A DNA stretch of 64,000 bases. Origin: Hydractinia symbiolongicarpus. Lineage: Eukaryota > Cnidaria > Hydrozoa > Anthoathecata > Hydractiniidae. Made by a program: the position numbers and the translations under genes. The stretch is from contig NC_079883.1 in NCBI RefSeq assembly GCF_029227915.1, positions 18,044,001 through 18,108,000 on the forward strand, given 5' to 3'. The stretch's first letter is position 1, and the number at the start of each line of letters is the position of its first letter. The notes beneath the pieces were generated by a model. That model worked only from the letters and a program-made list of their open reading frames with translations, made no database searches and was not told where the DNA came from. Of this stretch, positions 13,081 through 24,406 are shown piece by piece.

Positions 13081-13452
13081 TAAGGCCTTTATTAGGCTGC
13101 AAGAGGCAGCCTTTAGGGGCCTGTACACGTGGTTGACGGTGTTGTGAAGACGTGGCCCTATGGAAAACAACTTGGGACGTCGTAGTCGATTGAGCGCGGA
13201 AGGATAAGACCAATGATAACCTGCGCAGGAACGTGCAACCACGTGATATACGTGTAAGGCCTTTATTAGGCTGCAAGAGGCAGCCTTTAGGGGCCTGTAC
13301 ACGTGTTTGACGGTGTTGTGAAGCCGTGGCCCTATGGAAAACAACTTGGGACGTCGTAGTCGATTGAGCGCGGAAGGATAAGACCAATGATAACCTGCGC
13401 AGGAACGTGCAACCACGTGATATACGTGTAAGGCCTTTATTAGTGTACAAGA
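12931..13452 (+). repeat. Run of three 174-bp monomers
   Basis: AGAGGCAGCC recurs with GGCAGCC at 12931, 13105 and 13279, exactly 174 bp apart, and the next normal monomer is in phase at 13453. Each lacks 8 bp (CATATTAC) relative to the 182 bp form and shares GTAGTCGATTGAGCGCGG. HOR-A copies 1, 2 and 5 have only one, so this is a local expansion. It bridges HOR-A and super-block S. Confidence 0.92.
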
Positions 13453-15259
13453 GGCTATATTACAGCCCTTAGGGGCTTGTACGTGTGGCTGACGCTGTTA
13501 TAAAGCCATGGCGCAATGAAAAACTACTTGGGACGTCGTAGTCCATTGAGAGTGGAAGGATAAGACCAATGGTAACTTGCGCAGGCACGTGCAACCACGT
13601 GATATACGTGGAAGGCCTTTATTAGGGTACAAGAGGCTATATTGCAGCCCTTAGGGGCCTGTACCTGTAATTGACAGCGTTATAACGCCATGACACAATG
13701 GTAAACAACTTGGAACGTCGTAGTCCATTGAGAGTGGAAGGATTAGACGAATAGTAACCTGCGCAGGCACGTGGAACAACGCGAATTGGGTGTACGGCCT
13801 TTATTAGGCTGCAAAAGGTCATATTACAGCCTTTAGAGACCTGTACACGTGGTTGACGGTGTTATAAAGCTGTGGCGCAATTGCAAACAACTTGGGACGT
13901 CTTAGTCCATTGAGAGTGGAAAGATTAGTCCAATCGTAACTTGCGCAGGCACGTGGAACAACGTGATTTATGTGTACGGTCTCTATTAGTCAGCAAAAGG
14001 CCATACTATAGCCTTTAGAGGCATGTACACGTGGCTGACTGTGTTATAAAGCCATGGCGCAATGGAAAACAACTTGGGACTTCGTAGTCCTTTGAGAGTG
14101 GAAGGATAAGACTAATGATAACCTGCGCAGGCACGTGCAACCACGTGATATACGTGTAAGGCCTTTATTAGTGTACAAAAGGCTATATTGCAGCCCTTAG
14201 GGGCTTGTACGTGTGGCTGACGCTGTTATAAAGCCATGGCGCAATGGAAAACTACTTGGGACGTCGTAGTTCATTGAGAGTGGAAGGAGAAGACCAATGG
14301 TAACCTGCGCAGGCACGTGCAACCACGTGATATACGTGTAAGGCCTTTATTAGGCTGCAAGAGGCCTTATTACAGTCGTTAGACGCATGTACTTGTAGTT
14401 AACGGTGTTATAACGCCATGGCGCAATGGAAAACGACTTGTGACGTCGTAGTCCATTGAGAGTGGAAGGATTAGACCAATGGTAACCTGCGCAGGCACGT
14501 GCAACCACGTGATATACGTGTAAGGCCTTTATTAGGCTGCAAGAGGCCATATTACAGTCGTTAGACGCATGTACTTGTAGTTAACGGTGTTATAACGCCA
14601 TGGCGCAATGGAAAACGACTTGTGACGTCGTAGTCCATTGAGAGTGGAAGGATTAGACCAATGGTAACCTGCGCAGGCACGTGGAACAACGTGATTTATG
14701 TATACGGACTTTATTAGGCCGCAAAAGGCCATATTACAGCCTTTAGGGGCCTGTACACGTGTTTGACGGTGTTGTGAAGCCGTGGCGCTATGAAAAACAA
14801 CTTGGGACTTCGTAGTCCTTTGAGAGTGGAAGGATAAGACCAATGATAACCTGCGCAGGCACGTGCAACCACTTGATATTCGTGTAAGGCCTTTATTAGG
14901 CTGCAAGAGGCCTTATTACAGTCGTTAGACGCATGTACTTGTAGTTAACGGTGTTATAACGCCATGGCGCAATGGAAATCGACTTGTGACGTCGTAGTCC
15001 ATTGAGAGTGGAAGGATTAGACCAATGGTAACCTGCGCAGGCACGTGGAACAACGTGATTTATGTATACGGACTTTATTAGGCCGCAAAAGGCCATATTA
15101 CAGCCTTTAGGGGCCTGTACACGTGTTTGACGGTGTTGTGAAGCCGTGGCGCTATGAAAAACAACTTGGGACTTCGTAGTCCTTTGAGAGTGGAAGGATA
15201 AGACCAATGATAACCTGCGCAGGCACGTGCAACCACTTGATATACGTGTAAGGCCTTTA
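13453..15259 (+). repeat. Super-block S, proximal part, copy 1
   Basis: Ordered subtypes recur at ~31.7-33.2 kb, ~58.8-60.6 kb and, inverted, at ~24.8-26.6 kb. They include a CCTGTACCTGTAATTGACAG monomer (~13640), GTGGAACAACGCGAATTGGG (~13770), a monomer with the private GGTCTCTATTAGTCAG (~13980), and the start of the 364 bp dimer series. Spacing to the copy at ~59-60.6 kb is a constant 45337 bp. Confidence 0.88.
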
Positions 15260-15623
15260 TTAGGCTGCAAGAGGCCTTATTACAGTCGTTAGACGCATGT
15301 ACTTGTAGTTAACGGTGTTATAACGCCATGGCGCAATGGAAAACGACTTGTGACGTCGTAGTCCATTGAGAGTGGAAGGATTAGACCAATGGTAACCTGC
15401 GCAGGCACGTGGAACAACGTGATTTATGTATACGGACTTTATTAGGCCGCAAAAGGCCATATTACAGCCTTTAGGGGCCTGTACACGTGTTTGACGGTGT
15501 TGTGAAGCCGTGGCGCTATGAAAAACAACTTGGGACTTCGTAGTCCTTTGAGAGTGGAAGGATAAGACCAATGATAACCTGCGCAGGCACGTGCAACCAC
15601 TTGATATACGTGTAAGGTCTTTA
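14532..15623 (+). repeat. 364-bp dimer repeated three times
   Basis: Landmarks at 14532, 14896 and 15260 are exactly 364 bp apart. Each unit pairs a TCGTTAGACGCATGTACTTG monomer with a GTGGAACAACGTGATTTATG monomer. Private changes (GATATTCGTG near 14877, GGAAATCGAC near 14975) distinguish the members and are kept in the other S copies, so the three-dimer block was copied as a unit. Confidence 0.9.
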
Positions 15624-17261
15624 TTAGGCCGCAAGAGGCCATATTACAGTCGTTAGACGCATGTACTCGTAGTTAACGGTGTTATAACGCCATGGCGCAA
15701 CGGAAAACGACTTGGGACGTCGTAGTCCATTGAGAGGGGAAGGATTAGACCAATGGTAACCTGCGCAGGAACGTGCAACCACGTGATATACGTGTAAGGC
15801 CTTTATTAGGGTTCAAGAGGCTATATTACAGCCGTTTGGGGCCTGTGCGCGTGGCTGACGCTGTTATAAAGCTATGGCGCAATGGAAAACAACTTGGGAC
15901 GTCGTAGTCCATTGAGAGTGGAAGGATAAGACCAATGGTAACCTGCGCAGGCACGTGGAACAACGTGATTCATGTATGCGGACTTTATTAGGCCGAAAAA
16001 GGCCATATTACAGCCTTTAGGGGCCTGTACACGTGTTTGACGGTGTTGTAAAGCCGTGGCGCTATAGAAAACAACTTGGGACTTCGTAGTCCTTTGAGAG
16101 TGGAAGGATAAGACAAATGATAACCTGCGCAGGAACGTGCAACCACGTGATATACGTGTAAGGCCTTTATTAGTGTACAAGAGGCTATATTACAGCCCTT
16201 AGGGGCTTGTACGTGTGGCTGACGCTGTTATAAAGCCATGGCGCAATGAAAAACTACTTGGGACGTCGTAGTTCATTGAGAGTGGAAGGAGAAGACTAAT
16301 GGTAACCTGCGCAGGCACGTGCAACCACGTGATATATGTGTAAGGCCTTTATTAGGCTGCAAAAAGCCATATTACAGTCGTTAGACGCATGTACCCGTAG
16401 TTAACGGTGTTATTACTCCATGGCGCAATGGAAAACAACTTGGGACGTCGTAGTCCATTGAGAGTGGAAGGATAAGACCAATGGTAACTTGAGCAGGCAC
16501 GTGCAACCACGTGATATACGTGTAAGGCCTTTATTAGGGTACAAGAGGCTATATTGCAGCCCTTAGGGGCCTGTACCTGTAATTGACGGCGTTATAACGC
16601 CATGGCACAATGGTAAACAACTTGGAACGTCGTAGTCCATTGAGAGTGGAAGGATTAGACGAATAGTAACCTGCGCAGGCACGTGGAACAACGCGAATTG
16701 GGTGTACGGCCTTTATTAGGCTGCAAAAGATCATATTACAGCCTTTAGAGACCTGTACACGTGGTTGACGGTGTTATAAAGCTGTGGCGCAATTGCAAAC
16801 AACTTGGGACGTCTTAGTCCATTGAGAGTGGAAAGATTAGTCCGATCGTAACTTGCGCAGGCACGTGGAACAACGTGATTTATGTGTACGGCCTCTATTA
16901 GGCAGCAAAAGGCCATACTATAGCCTTTAGAGGCATGTACACGTGGATGACTGTGTTATAAAGCCATGGCGCAATGGAAAACAACTTGGGACTTCGTAGT
17001 CCTTTGAGAGTGGAAGGATAAGACCAATGATAACCTGCGCAGGCACGTGCAACCACGTGATATACGTGTAAGGCCTTTATTAGTGTACAAGAGGCTATAT
17101 TACAGCCCTTAGGGGCTTGTACGTGTGGCTGACGCTGTTATAAAGCCATGGCGCAATGGAAAACTACCCGGGACGTCGTAGTTCATTGAGAGTGGAAGGA
17201 TAAGACCAATGATAACCTGCGCAGGCACGTGCAACCACTTGATATACGTGTAAGGCCTTTA
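15260..17261 (+). repeat. HOR-B copy 1 (11-mer, 2002 bp)
   Basis: Landmarks at 15260 and 15872 recur at 17262 and 17874, a period of 2002 = 11 x 182. It includes the CTTGAGCAGG variant (~16488), a GTTATTACTCC variant (~16410) and a monomer marked by CCCGGG at 17167. Confidence 0.88.
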
Positions 17262-19627
17262 TTAGGCTGCAAGAGGCCATATTACAGTCGTTAGACGCAT
17301 GTACTTGTAGTTAACGGTGTTATAACGCCATGGCGCAATGGAAAACGACTTGTGACGTCGTAGTCCATTGAGAGTGGAAGGATTAGACCAATGGTAACCT
17401 GCGCAGGCACGTGGAACAACGTGATTTATGTATACGGACTTTATTAGGCCGCAAAAGGCCATATTACAGCCTTTAGGGGCCTGTACACGTGTTTGACGGT
17501 GTTGTGAAGCCGTGGCGCTATGAAAAACAACTTGGGACTTCGTAGTCCTTTGAGAGTGGAAGGATAAGACCAATGATAACCTGCGCAGGCACGTGCAACC
17601 ACTTGATATACGTGTAAGGTCTTTATTAGGCCGCAAGAGGCCATATTACAGTCGTTAGACGCATGTACTCGTAGTTAACGGTGTTATAACGCCATGGCGC
17701 AACGGAAAACGACTTGGGACGTCGTAGTCCATTGAGAGGGGAAGGATTAGACCAATGGTAACCTGCGCAGGAACGTGCAACCACGTGATATACGTGTAAG
17801 GCCTTTATTAGGGTTCAAGAGGCTATATTACAGCCGTTTGGGGCCTGTGCGCGTGGCTGACGCTGTTATAAAGCTATGGCGCAATGGAAAACAACTTGGG
17901 ACGTCGTAGTCCATTGAGAGTGGAAGGATAAGACCAATGGTAACCTGCGCAGGCACGTGGAACAACGTGATTCATGTATGCGGACTTTATTAGGCCGAAA
18001 AAGGCCATATTACAGCCTTTAGGGGCCTGTACACGTGTTTGACGGTGTTGTAAAGCCGTGGCGCTATGGAAAACAACTTGGGACTTCGTAGTCCTTTGAG
18101 AGTGGAAGGATAAGACAAATGATAACCTGCGCAGGAACGTGCAACCACGTGATATACGTGTAAGGCCTTTATTAGGGTTCAAGAGGCTATATTACAGCCG
18201 TTTGGGGCCTGTGCGCGTGGCTGACGCTGTTATAAAGCTATGGCGCAATGGAAAACAACTTGGGACGTCGTAGTCCATTGAGAGTGGAAGGATAAGACCA
18301 ATGGTAACCTGCGCAGGCACGTGGAACAACGTGATTCATGTATGCGGACTTTATTAGGCCGCAAAAGGCCATATTACAGCCTTTAGGGGCCTGTACACGT
18401 GTTTGACGGTGTTGTAAAGCCGTGGCGCTATGGAAAACAACTTGGGACTTCGTAGTCCTTTGAGAGTGGAAGGATAAGACCAATGATAACCTGCGCAGGC
18501 ACGTGCAACCACGTGATATACGTGTAAGGCCTTTATTAGTGTACAAGAGGCTATATTACAGCCCTTAGGGGCTTGTACGTGTGGCTGACGCTGTTATAAA
18601 GCCATGGCGCAATGAAAAACTACTTGGGACGTCGTAGTTCATTGAGAGTGGAAGGAGAAGACTAATGGTAACCTGCGCAGGCACGTGCAACCACGTGATA
18701 TATGTGTAAGGCCTTTATTAGGCTGCAAAAAGCCATATTACAGTCGTTAGACGCATGTACCCGTAGTTAACGGTGTTATTACGCCATGGCGCAATGGAAA
18801 ACAACTTGGGACGTCGTAGTCCATTGAGAGTGGAAGGATAAGACCAATGGTAACTTGCGCAGGCACGTGCAACCACGTGATATACGTGTAAGGCCTTTAT
18901 TAGGGTACAAGAGGCTATATTGCAGCCCTTAGGGGCCTGTACCTGTAATTGACGGCGTTATAACGCCATGGCACAATGGTAAACAACTTGGAACGTCGTA
19001 GTCCATTGAGAGTGGAAGGATTAGACGAATAGTAACCTGCGCAGGCACGTGGAACAACGCGAATTGGGTGTACGGCCTTTATTAGGCTGCAAAAGATCAT
19101 ATTACAGCCTTTAGAGACCTGTACACGTGGTTGACGGTGTTATAAAGCTGTGGCGCAATTGCAAACAACTTGGGACGTCTTAGTCCATTGAGAGTGGAAA
19201 GATTAGTCCGATCGTAACTTGCGCAGGCACGTGGAACAACGTGATTTATGTGTACGGCCTCTATTAGGCAGCAAAAGGCCATACTATAGCCTTTAGAGGC
19301 ATGTACACGTGGATGACTGTGTTATAAAGCCATGGCGCAATGGAAAACAACTTGGGACTTCGTAGTCCTTTGAGAGTGGAAGGATAAGACCAATGATAAC
19401 CTGCGCAGGCACGTGCAACCACGTGATATACGTGTAAGGCCTTTATTAGTGTACAAGAGGCTATATTACAGCCCTTAGGGGCTTGTACGTGTGGCTGACG
19501 CTGTTATAAAGCCATGGCGCAATGGAAAACTACCCGGGACGTCGTAGTTCATTGAGAGTGGAAGGAGAAGACCAATGGTAACCTGCGCAGGCACGTGCAA
19601 CCACGTGATATACGTGTAAGGCCTTTA
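17262..19627 (+). repeat. HOR-B copy 2 (13-mer, 2366 bp)
   Basis: The CCCGGG marker recurs from 17167 to 19533, which is 2366 = 13 x 182. Relative to copy 1 there is one additional 364 bp dimer around 18180-18545. It is followed by a partial unit at 19628-19763, cut off at the inversion junction. Confidence 0.87.
18490..18524 (+). promoter_or_regulatory. Representative phased dyad cluster of the monomer
   Basis: CCTGCGCAGG 18490-18499, CACGTG 18500-18505, CACGTG 18510-18515 and ACGTG 18520-18524. Dyad centres are 18494.5, 18502.5, 18512.5 and 18521.5, so steps are 8, 10 and 9 bp, near one helical turn. The same arrangement occurs in most GTGCAACCACGTG monomers; other subtypes keep the first two dyads and change the later ones. 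CACGTG is the classical site of bHLH-Zip and some bZIP proteins. Binding here is inferred, not shown. Confidence 0.55.
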
Positions 19628-19763
19628 TTAGGCTGCAAGAGGCCATATTACAGTCGTTAGACGCATGTACTTGTAGTTAACGGTGTTATAACGCCATGGC
19701 GCAATGGAAAACGACTTGTGACGTCGTAGTCCATTGAGAGTGGAAGGATTAGACCAATGGTAA
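18682..19763 (+). other. Spacer (loop) of giant palindrome 1, 1082 bp
   Basis: About six forward monomers lying between the arms, ending at CAATGGTAA before the junction palindrome. They continue HOR-B copy 2 normally and have no mirror partner immediately across the junction in the 38445 register. Confidence 0.9.
19731..19760 (+). repeat. Representative CCATTG/CAATGG inverted repeat in the monomer
   Basis: CCATTG (19731-19736) and CAATGG (19755-19760) are reverse complements separated by 18 bp. The pair is present in many monomers, just before the CCTGCGCAGG palindrome. In subtypes with CCTTTG or TCATTG the left half is changed, so it is not strictly required. Confidence 0.6.
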
Positions 19764-19773
19764 CCTGCGCAGG
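19764..19773. other. Inversion junction 1 on the monomer palindrome CCTGCGCAGG
   Basis: Forward monomers stop and reverse monomers start at this 10 bp palindrome, with the axis between 19768 and 19769. With flanking AATGGTAA and TTACCATT the perfect palindrome grows to 26 bp (19756-19781). The normal forward continuation after CCTGCGCAGG would be CACGTG; here it is TTACCATTAGTC, the complement of 18660-18671. Because the motif is self-complementary, a strand switch here has 10 bp of perfect homology. Confidence 0.96.
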
Positions 19774-22700
19774 TTACCATTAGTCTTCTCCTTCCACTCT
19801 CAATGAACTACGACGTCCCAAGTAGTTTTTCATTGCGCCATGGCTTTATAACAGCGTCAGCCACACGTACAAGCCCCTAAGGGCTGTAATATAGCCTCTT
19901 GTACACTAATAAAGGCCTTACACGTATATCACGTGGTTGCACGTGCCTGCGCAGGTTATCATTGGTCTTATCCTTCCACTCTCAAAGGACTACGAAGTCC
20001 CAAGTTGTTTTCCATAGCGCCACGGCTTTACAACACCGTCAAACACGTGTACAGGCCCCTAAAGGCTGTAATATGGCCTTTTGCGGCCTAATAAAGTCCG
20101 CATACATGAATCACGTTGTTCCACGTGCCTGCGCAGGTTACCATTGGTCTTATCCTTCCACTCTCAATGGACTACGACGTCCCAAGTTGTTTTCCATTGC
20201 GCCATAGCTTTATAACAGCGTCAGCCACGCGCACAGGCCCCAAACGGCTGTAATATAGCCTCTTGAACCCTAATAAAGGCCTTACACGTATATCACGTGG
20301 TTGCACGTTCCTGCGCAGGTTATCATTTGTCTTATCCTTCCACTCTCAAAGGACTACGAAGTCCCAAGTTGTTTTCCATAGCGCCACGGCTTTACAACAC
20401 CGTCAAACACGTGTACAGGCCCCTAAAGGCTGTAATATGGCCTTTTTCGGCCTAATAAAGTCCGCATACATGAATCACGTTGTTCCACGTGCCTGCGCAG
20501 GTTACCATTGGTCTTATCCTTCCACTCTCAATGGACTACGACGTCCCAAGTTGTTTTCCATTGCGCCATAGCTTTATAACAGCGTCAGCCACGCGCACAG
20601 GCCCCAAACGGCTGTAATATAGCCTCTTGAACCCTAATAAAGGCCTTACACGTATATCACGTGGTTGCACGTTCCTGCGCAGGTTACCATTGGTCTAATC
20701 CTTCCCCTCTCAATGGACTACGACGTCCCAAGTCGTTTTCCGTTGCGCCATGGCGTTATAACACCGTTAACTACGAGTACATGCGTCTAACGACTGTAAT
20801 ATGGCCTCTTGCGGCCTAATAAAGACCTTACACGTATATCAAGTGGTTGCACGTGCCTGCGCAGGTTATCATTGGTCTTATCCTTCCACTCTCAAAGGAC
20901 TACGAAGTCCCAAGTTGTTTTTCATAGCGCCACGGCTTCACAACACCGTCAAACACGTGTACAGGCCCCTAAAGGCTGTAATATGGCCTTTTGCGGCCTA
21001 ATAAAGTCCGTATACATAAATCACGTTGTTCCACGTGCCTGCGCAGGTTACCATTGGTCTAATCCTTCCACTCTCAATGGACTACGACGTCACAAGTCGT
21101 TTTCCATTGCGCCATGGCGTTATAACACCGTTAACTACAAGTACATGCGTCTAACGACTGTAATAAGGCCTCTTGCAGCCTAATAAAGGCCTTACACGTA
21201 TATCAAGTGGTTGCACGTGCCTGCGCAGGTTATCATTGGTCTTATCCTTCCACTCTCAATGAACTACGACGTCCCGGGTAGTTTTCCATTGCGCCATGGC
21301 TTTATAACAGCGTCAGCCACACGTACAAGCCCCTAAGGGCTGTAATATAGCCTCTTGTACACTAATAAAGGCCTTACACGTATATCACGTGGTTGCACGT
21401 GCCTGCGCAGGTCATCATTGGTCTTATCCTTCCACTCTCAAAGGACTACGAAGTCCCAAGTTGTTTTCCATTGCGCCATGGCTTTATAACACAGTCATCC
21501 ACGTGTACATGCCTCTAAAGGCTATAGTATGGCCTTTTGCTGCCTAATAGAGGCCGTACACATAAATCACGTTGTTCCACGTGCCTGCGCAAGTTACGAT
21601 CGGACTAATCTTTCCACTCTCAATGGACTAAGACGTCCCAAGTTGTTTGCAATTGCGCCACAGCTTTATAACACCGTCAACCACGTGTACAGGTCTCTAA
21701 AGGCTGTAATATGATCTTTTGCAGCCTAATAAAGGCCGTACACCCAATTCGCGTTGTTCCACGTGCCTGCGCAGGTTACTATTCGTCTAATCCTTCCACT
21801 CTCAATGGACTACGACGTTCCAAGTTGTTTACCATTGTGCCATGGCGTTATAACGCCGTCAATTACAGGTACAGGCCCCTAAGGGCTGCAATATAGCCTC
21901 TTGTACCCTAATAAAGGCCTTACACGTATATCACGTGGTTGCACGTGCCTGCTCAAGTTACCATTGGTCTTATCCTTCCACTCTCAATGGACTACGACGT
22001 CCCAAGTTGTTTTCCATTGCGCCATGGCGTAATAACACCGTTAACTACGGGTACATGCGTCTAACGACTGTAATATGGCTTTTTGCAGCCTAATAAAGGC
22101 CGCATACATGAATCACGTTGTTCCACGTGCCTGCGCAGGTTACCATTGGTCTTATCCTTCCACTCTCAATGGACTACGACGTCCCAAGTTGTTTTCCATT
22201 GCGCCATAGCTTTATAACAGCGTCAGCCACGCGCACAGGCCCCAAACGGCTGTAATATAGCCTCTTGAACCCTAATAAAGGCCTTACACGTATATCACGT
22301 GGTTGCACGTTCCTGCGCAGGTTATCATTTGTCTTATCCTTCCACTCTCAAAGGACTACGAAGTCCCAAGTTGTTTTCTATAGCGCCACGGCTTTACAAC
22401 ACCGTCAAACACGTGTACAGGCCCCTAAAGGCTGTAATATGGCCTTTTTCGGCCTAATAAAGTCCGCATACATGAATCACGTTGTTCCACGTGCCTGCGC
22501 AGGTTACCATTGGTCTTATCCTTCCACTCTCAATGGACTACGACGTCCCAAGTTGTTTTCCATTGCGCCATAGCTTTATAACAGCGTCAGCCACGCGCAC
22601 AGGCCCCAAACGGCTGTAATATAGCCTCTTGAACCCTAATAAAGGCCTTACACGTATATCACGTGGTTGCACGTTCCTGCGCAGGTTACCATTGGTCTAA

Positions 22701-22810
22701 TCCTTCCCCTCTCAATGGACTACGACGTCCCAAGTCGTTTTCCGTTGCGCCATGGCGTTATAACACCGTTAACTACGAGTACATGCGTCTAACGACTGTA
22801 ATATGGCCTC
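19764..22810 (-). repeat. Inverted HOR-B copies
   Basis: Landmarks at 20801/20809 recur at 22803/22811, a 2002 bp period, as in forward HOR-B copy 1. The CCCGGG marker is at 21273-21278, the exact mirror of 17167-17172 (sum 38445). The extra dimer at 19899-20571 mirrors the 13-mer form. Confidence 0.88.
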
Positions 22811-24406
22811 TTGCGGCCTAATAAAGACCTTACACGTACATCAAGTGGTTGCACGTGCCTGCGCAGGTTATCATTGGTCTTATCCTTCCACTCTCAAAGG
22901 ACTACGAAGTCCCAAGTTGTTTTTCATAGCGCCACGGCTTCACAACACCGTCAAACACGTGTACAGGCCCCTAAAGGCTGTAATATGGCCTTTTGCGGCC
23001 TAATAAAGTCCGTATACATAAATCACGTTGTTCCACGTGCCTGCGCAGGTTACCATTGGTCTAATCCTTCCACTCTCAATGGACTACGACGTCACAAGTC
23101 GTTTTCCATTGCGCCATGGCGTTATAACACCGTTAACTACAAGTACATGCGTCTAACGACTGTAATAAGGCCTCTTGCAGCCTAATAAAGGCCTTACACG
23201 TATATCAAGTGGTTGCACGTGCCTGCGCAGGTTATCATTGGTCTTATCCTTCCACTCTCAAAGGACTACGAAGTCCCAAGTTGTTTTTCATAGCGCCACG
23301 GCTTCACAACACCGTCAAACACGTGTACAGGCCCCTAAAGGCTGTAATATGGCCTTTTGCGGCCTAATAAAGTCCGTATACATAAATCACGTTGTTCCAC
23401 GTGCCTGCGCAGGTTACCATTGGTCTAATCCTTCCACTCTCAATGGACTACGACGTCACAAGTCGATTTCCATTGCGCCATGGCGTTATAACACCGTTAA
23501 CTACAAGTACATGCGTCTAACGACTGTAATAAGGCCTCTTGCAGCCTAATAAAGGCCTTACACGAATATCAAGTGGTTGCACGTGCCTGCGCAGGTTATC
23601 ATTGGTCTTATCCTTCCACTCTCAAAGGACTACGAAGTCCCAAGTTGTTTTTCATAGCGCCACGGCTTCACAACACCGTCAAACACGTGTACAGGCCCCT
23701 AAAGGCTGTAATATGGCCTTTTGCGGCCTAATAAAGTCCGTATACATAAATCACGTTGTTCCACGTGCCTGCGCAGGTTACCATTGGTCTAATCCTTCCA
23801 CTCTCAATGGACTACGACGTCAAAAGTCGTTTTCCATTGCGCCATGGCGTTATAACACCGTTAACTACAAGTACATGCGTCTAACGACTGTAATATGGCC
23901 TCTTGCAGCCTAATAAAGGCCTTACACGTATATCACGTGGTTGCACGTGCCTGCGCAGGTTACCATTGGTCTAATCCTTCCACTCTCAATGGACTACGAC
24001 GTCACAAGTCGTTTTCCATTGCGCCATGGCGTTATAACACCGTTAACTACAAGTACATGCGTCTAACGACTGTAATAAGGCCTCTTGCAGCCTAATAAAG
24101 GCCTTACACGTATATCACGTGGTTGCACGTGCCTGCGCAGGTTACCATTGGTCTAATCCTTCCACTCTCAATGGACTACGACGTTCCAAGTTGTTTACCA
24201 TTGTGTCATGGCGTTATAACGCTGTCAATTACAGGTACAGGCCCCTAAGGGCTGCAATATAGCCTCTTGTACCCTAATAAAGGCCTTCCACGTATATCAC
24301 GTGGTTGCACGTGCCTGCGCAAGTTACCATTGGTCTTATCCTTCCACTCTCAATGGACTACGACGTCCCAAGTAGTTTTTCATTGCGCCATGGCTTTATA
24401 ACAGCG
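22769..24406 (-). repeat. 9-monomer (1638 bp) direct duplication, first copy
   Basis: Landmarks at 22803, 22811, 23175, 23539 and 23895 recur 1638 bp later at 24441, 24449, 24813, 25177 and 25533. The private change CACGTACATCAAGTGG (~22836) is in both copies and absent from the equivalent positions at ~20830, so the duplication is younger than that mutation. The copy ends in a hybrid monomer at 24395-24410. Confidence 0.9.

Larger units (their letters stand above)
13080..18681 (+). repeat. Left arm of giant palindrome 1 (left end approximate)
   Basis: Reverse-complement matches to the inverted block have a constant coordinate sum of 38445 from about 14290 to 18681, and of 40083 from about 13080 to 14290. 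The step of 1638 is a 9-monomer duplication in the other arm. I read 18301-18681 against 19764-20144 and they are perfectly complementary. The private variants CTTGAGCAGG and GGTCTCTATTAGTCAG are shared by both arms. Confidence 0.92.
1..19763 (+). repeat. Forward-oriented array block 1
   Basis: All monomers here read CCTGCGCAGG-CACGTG on the + strand. The block holds HOR-A (~1-13080, with a mosaic interval) and then super-block S with HOR-B (~13441-19763). It ends at the head-to-head junction centred on 19768/19769. Confidence 0.97.

Noticed and set aside
12839-13450. Long open frames on the strand opposite to the monomers (61-203 codons, many near-identical)
   Set aside because: They repeat with the satellite period and occur in two overlapping frames. 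182 is not a multiple of 3, so the frame shifts at each monomer. The longest, 203 and 198 codons here, arise because three 174 bp (58-codon) monomers keep frame. Starts and stops coincide with shared repeat motifs such as CTATTAG/TTATTAG. No recognisable domain; not genes.
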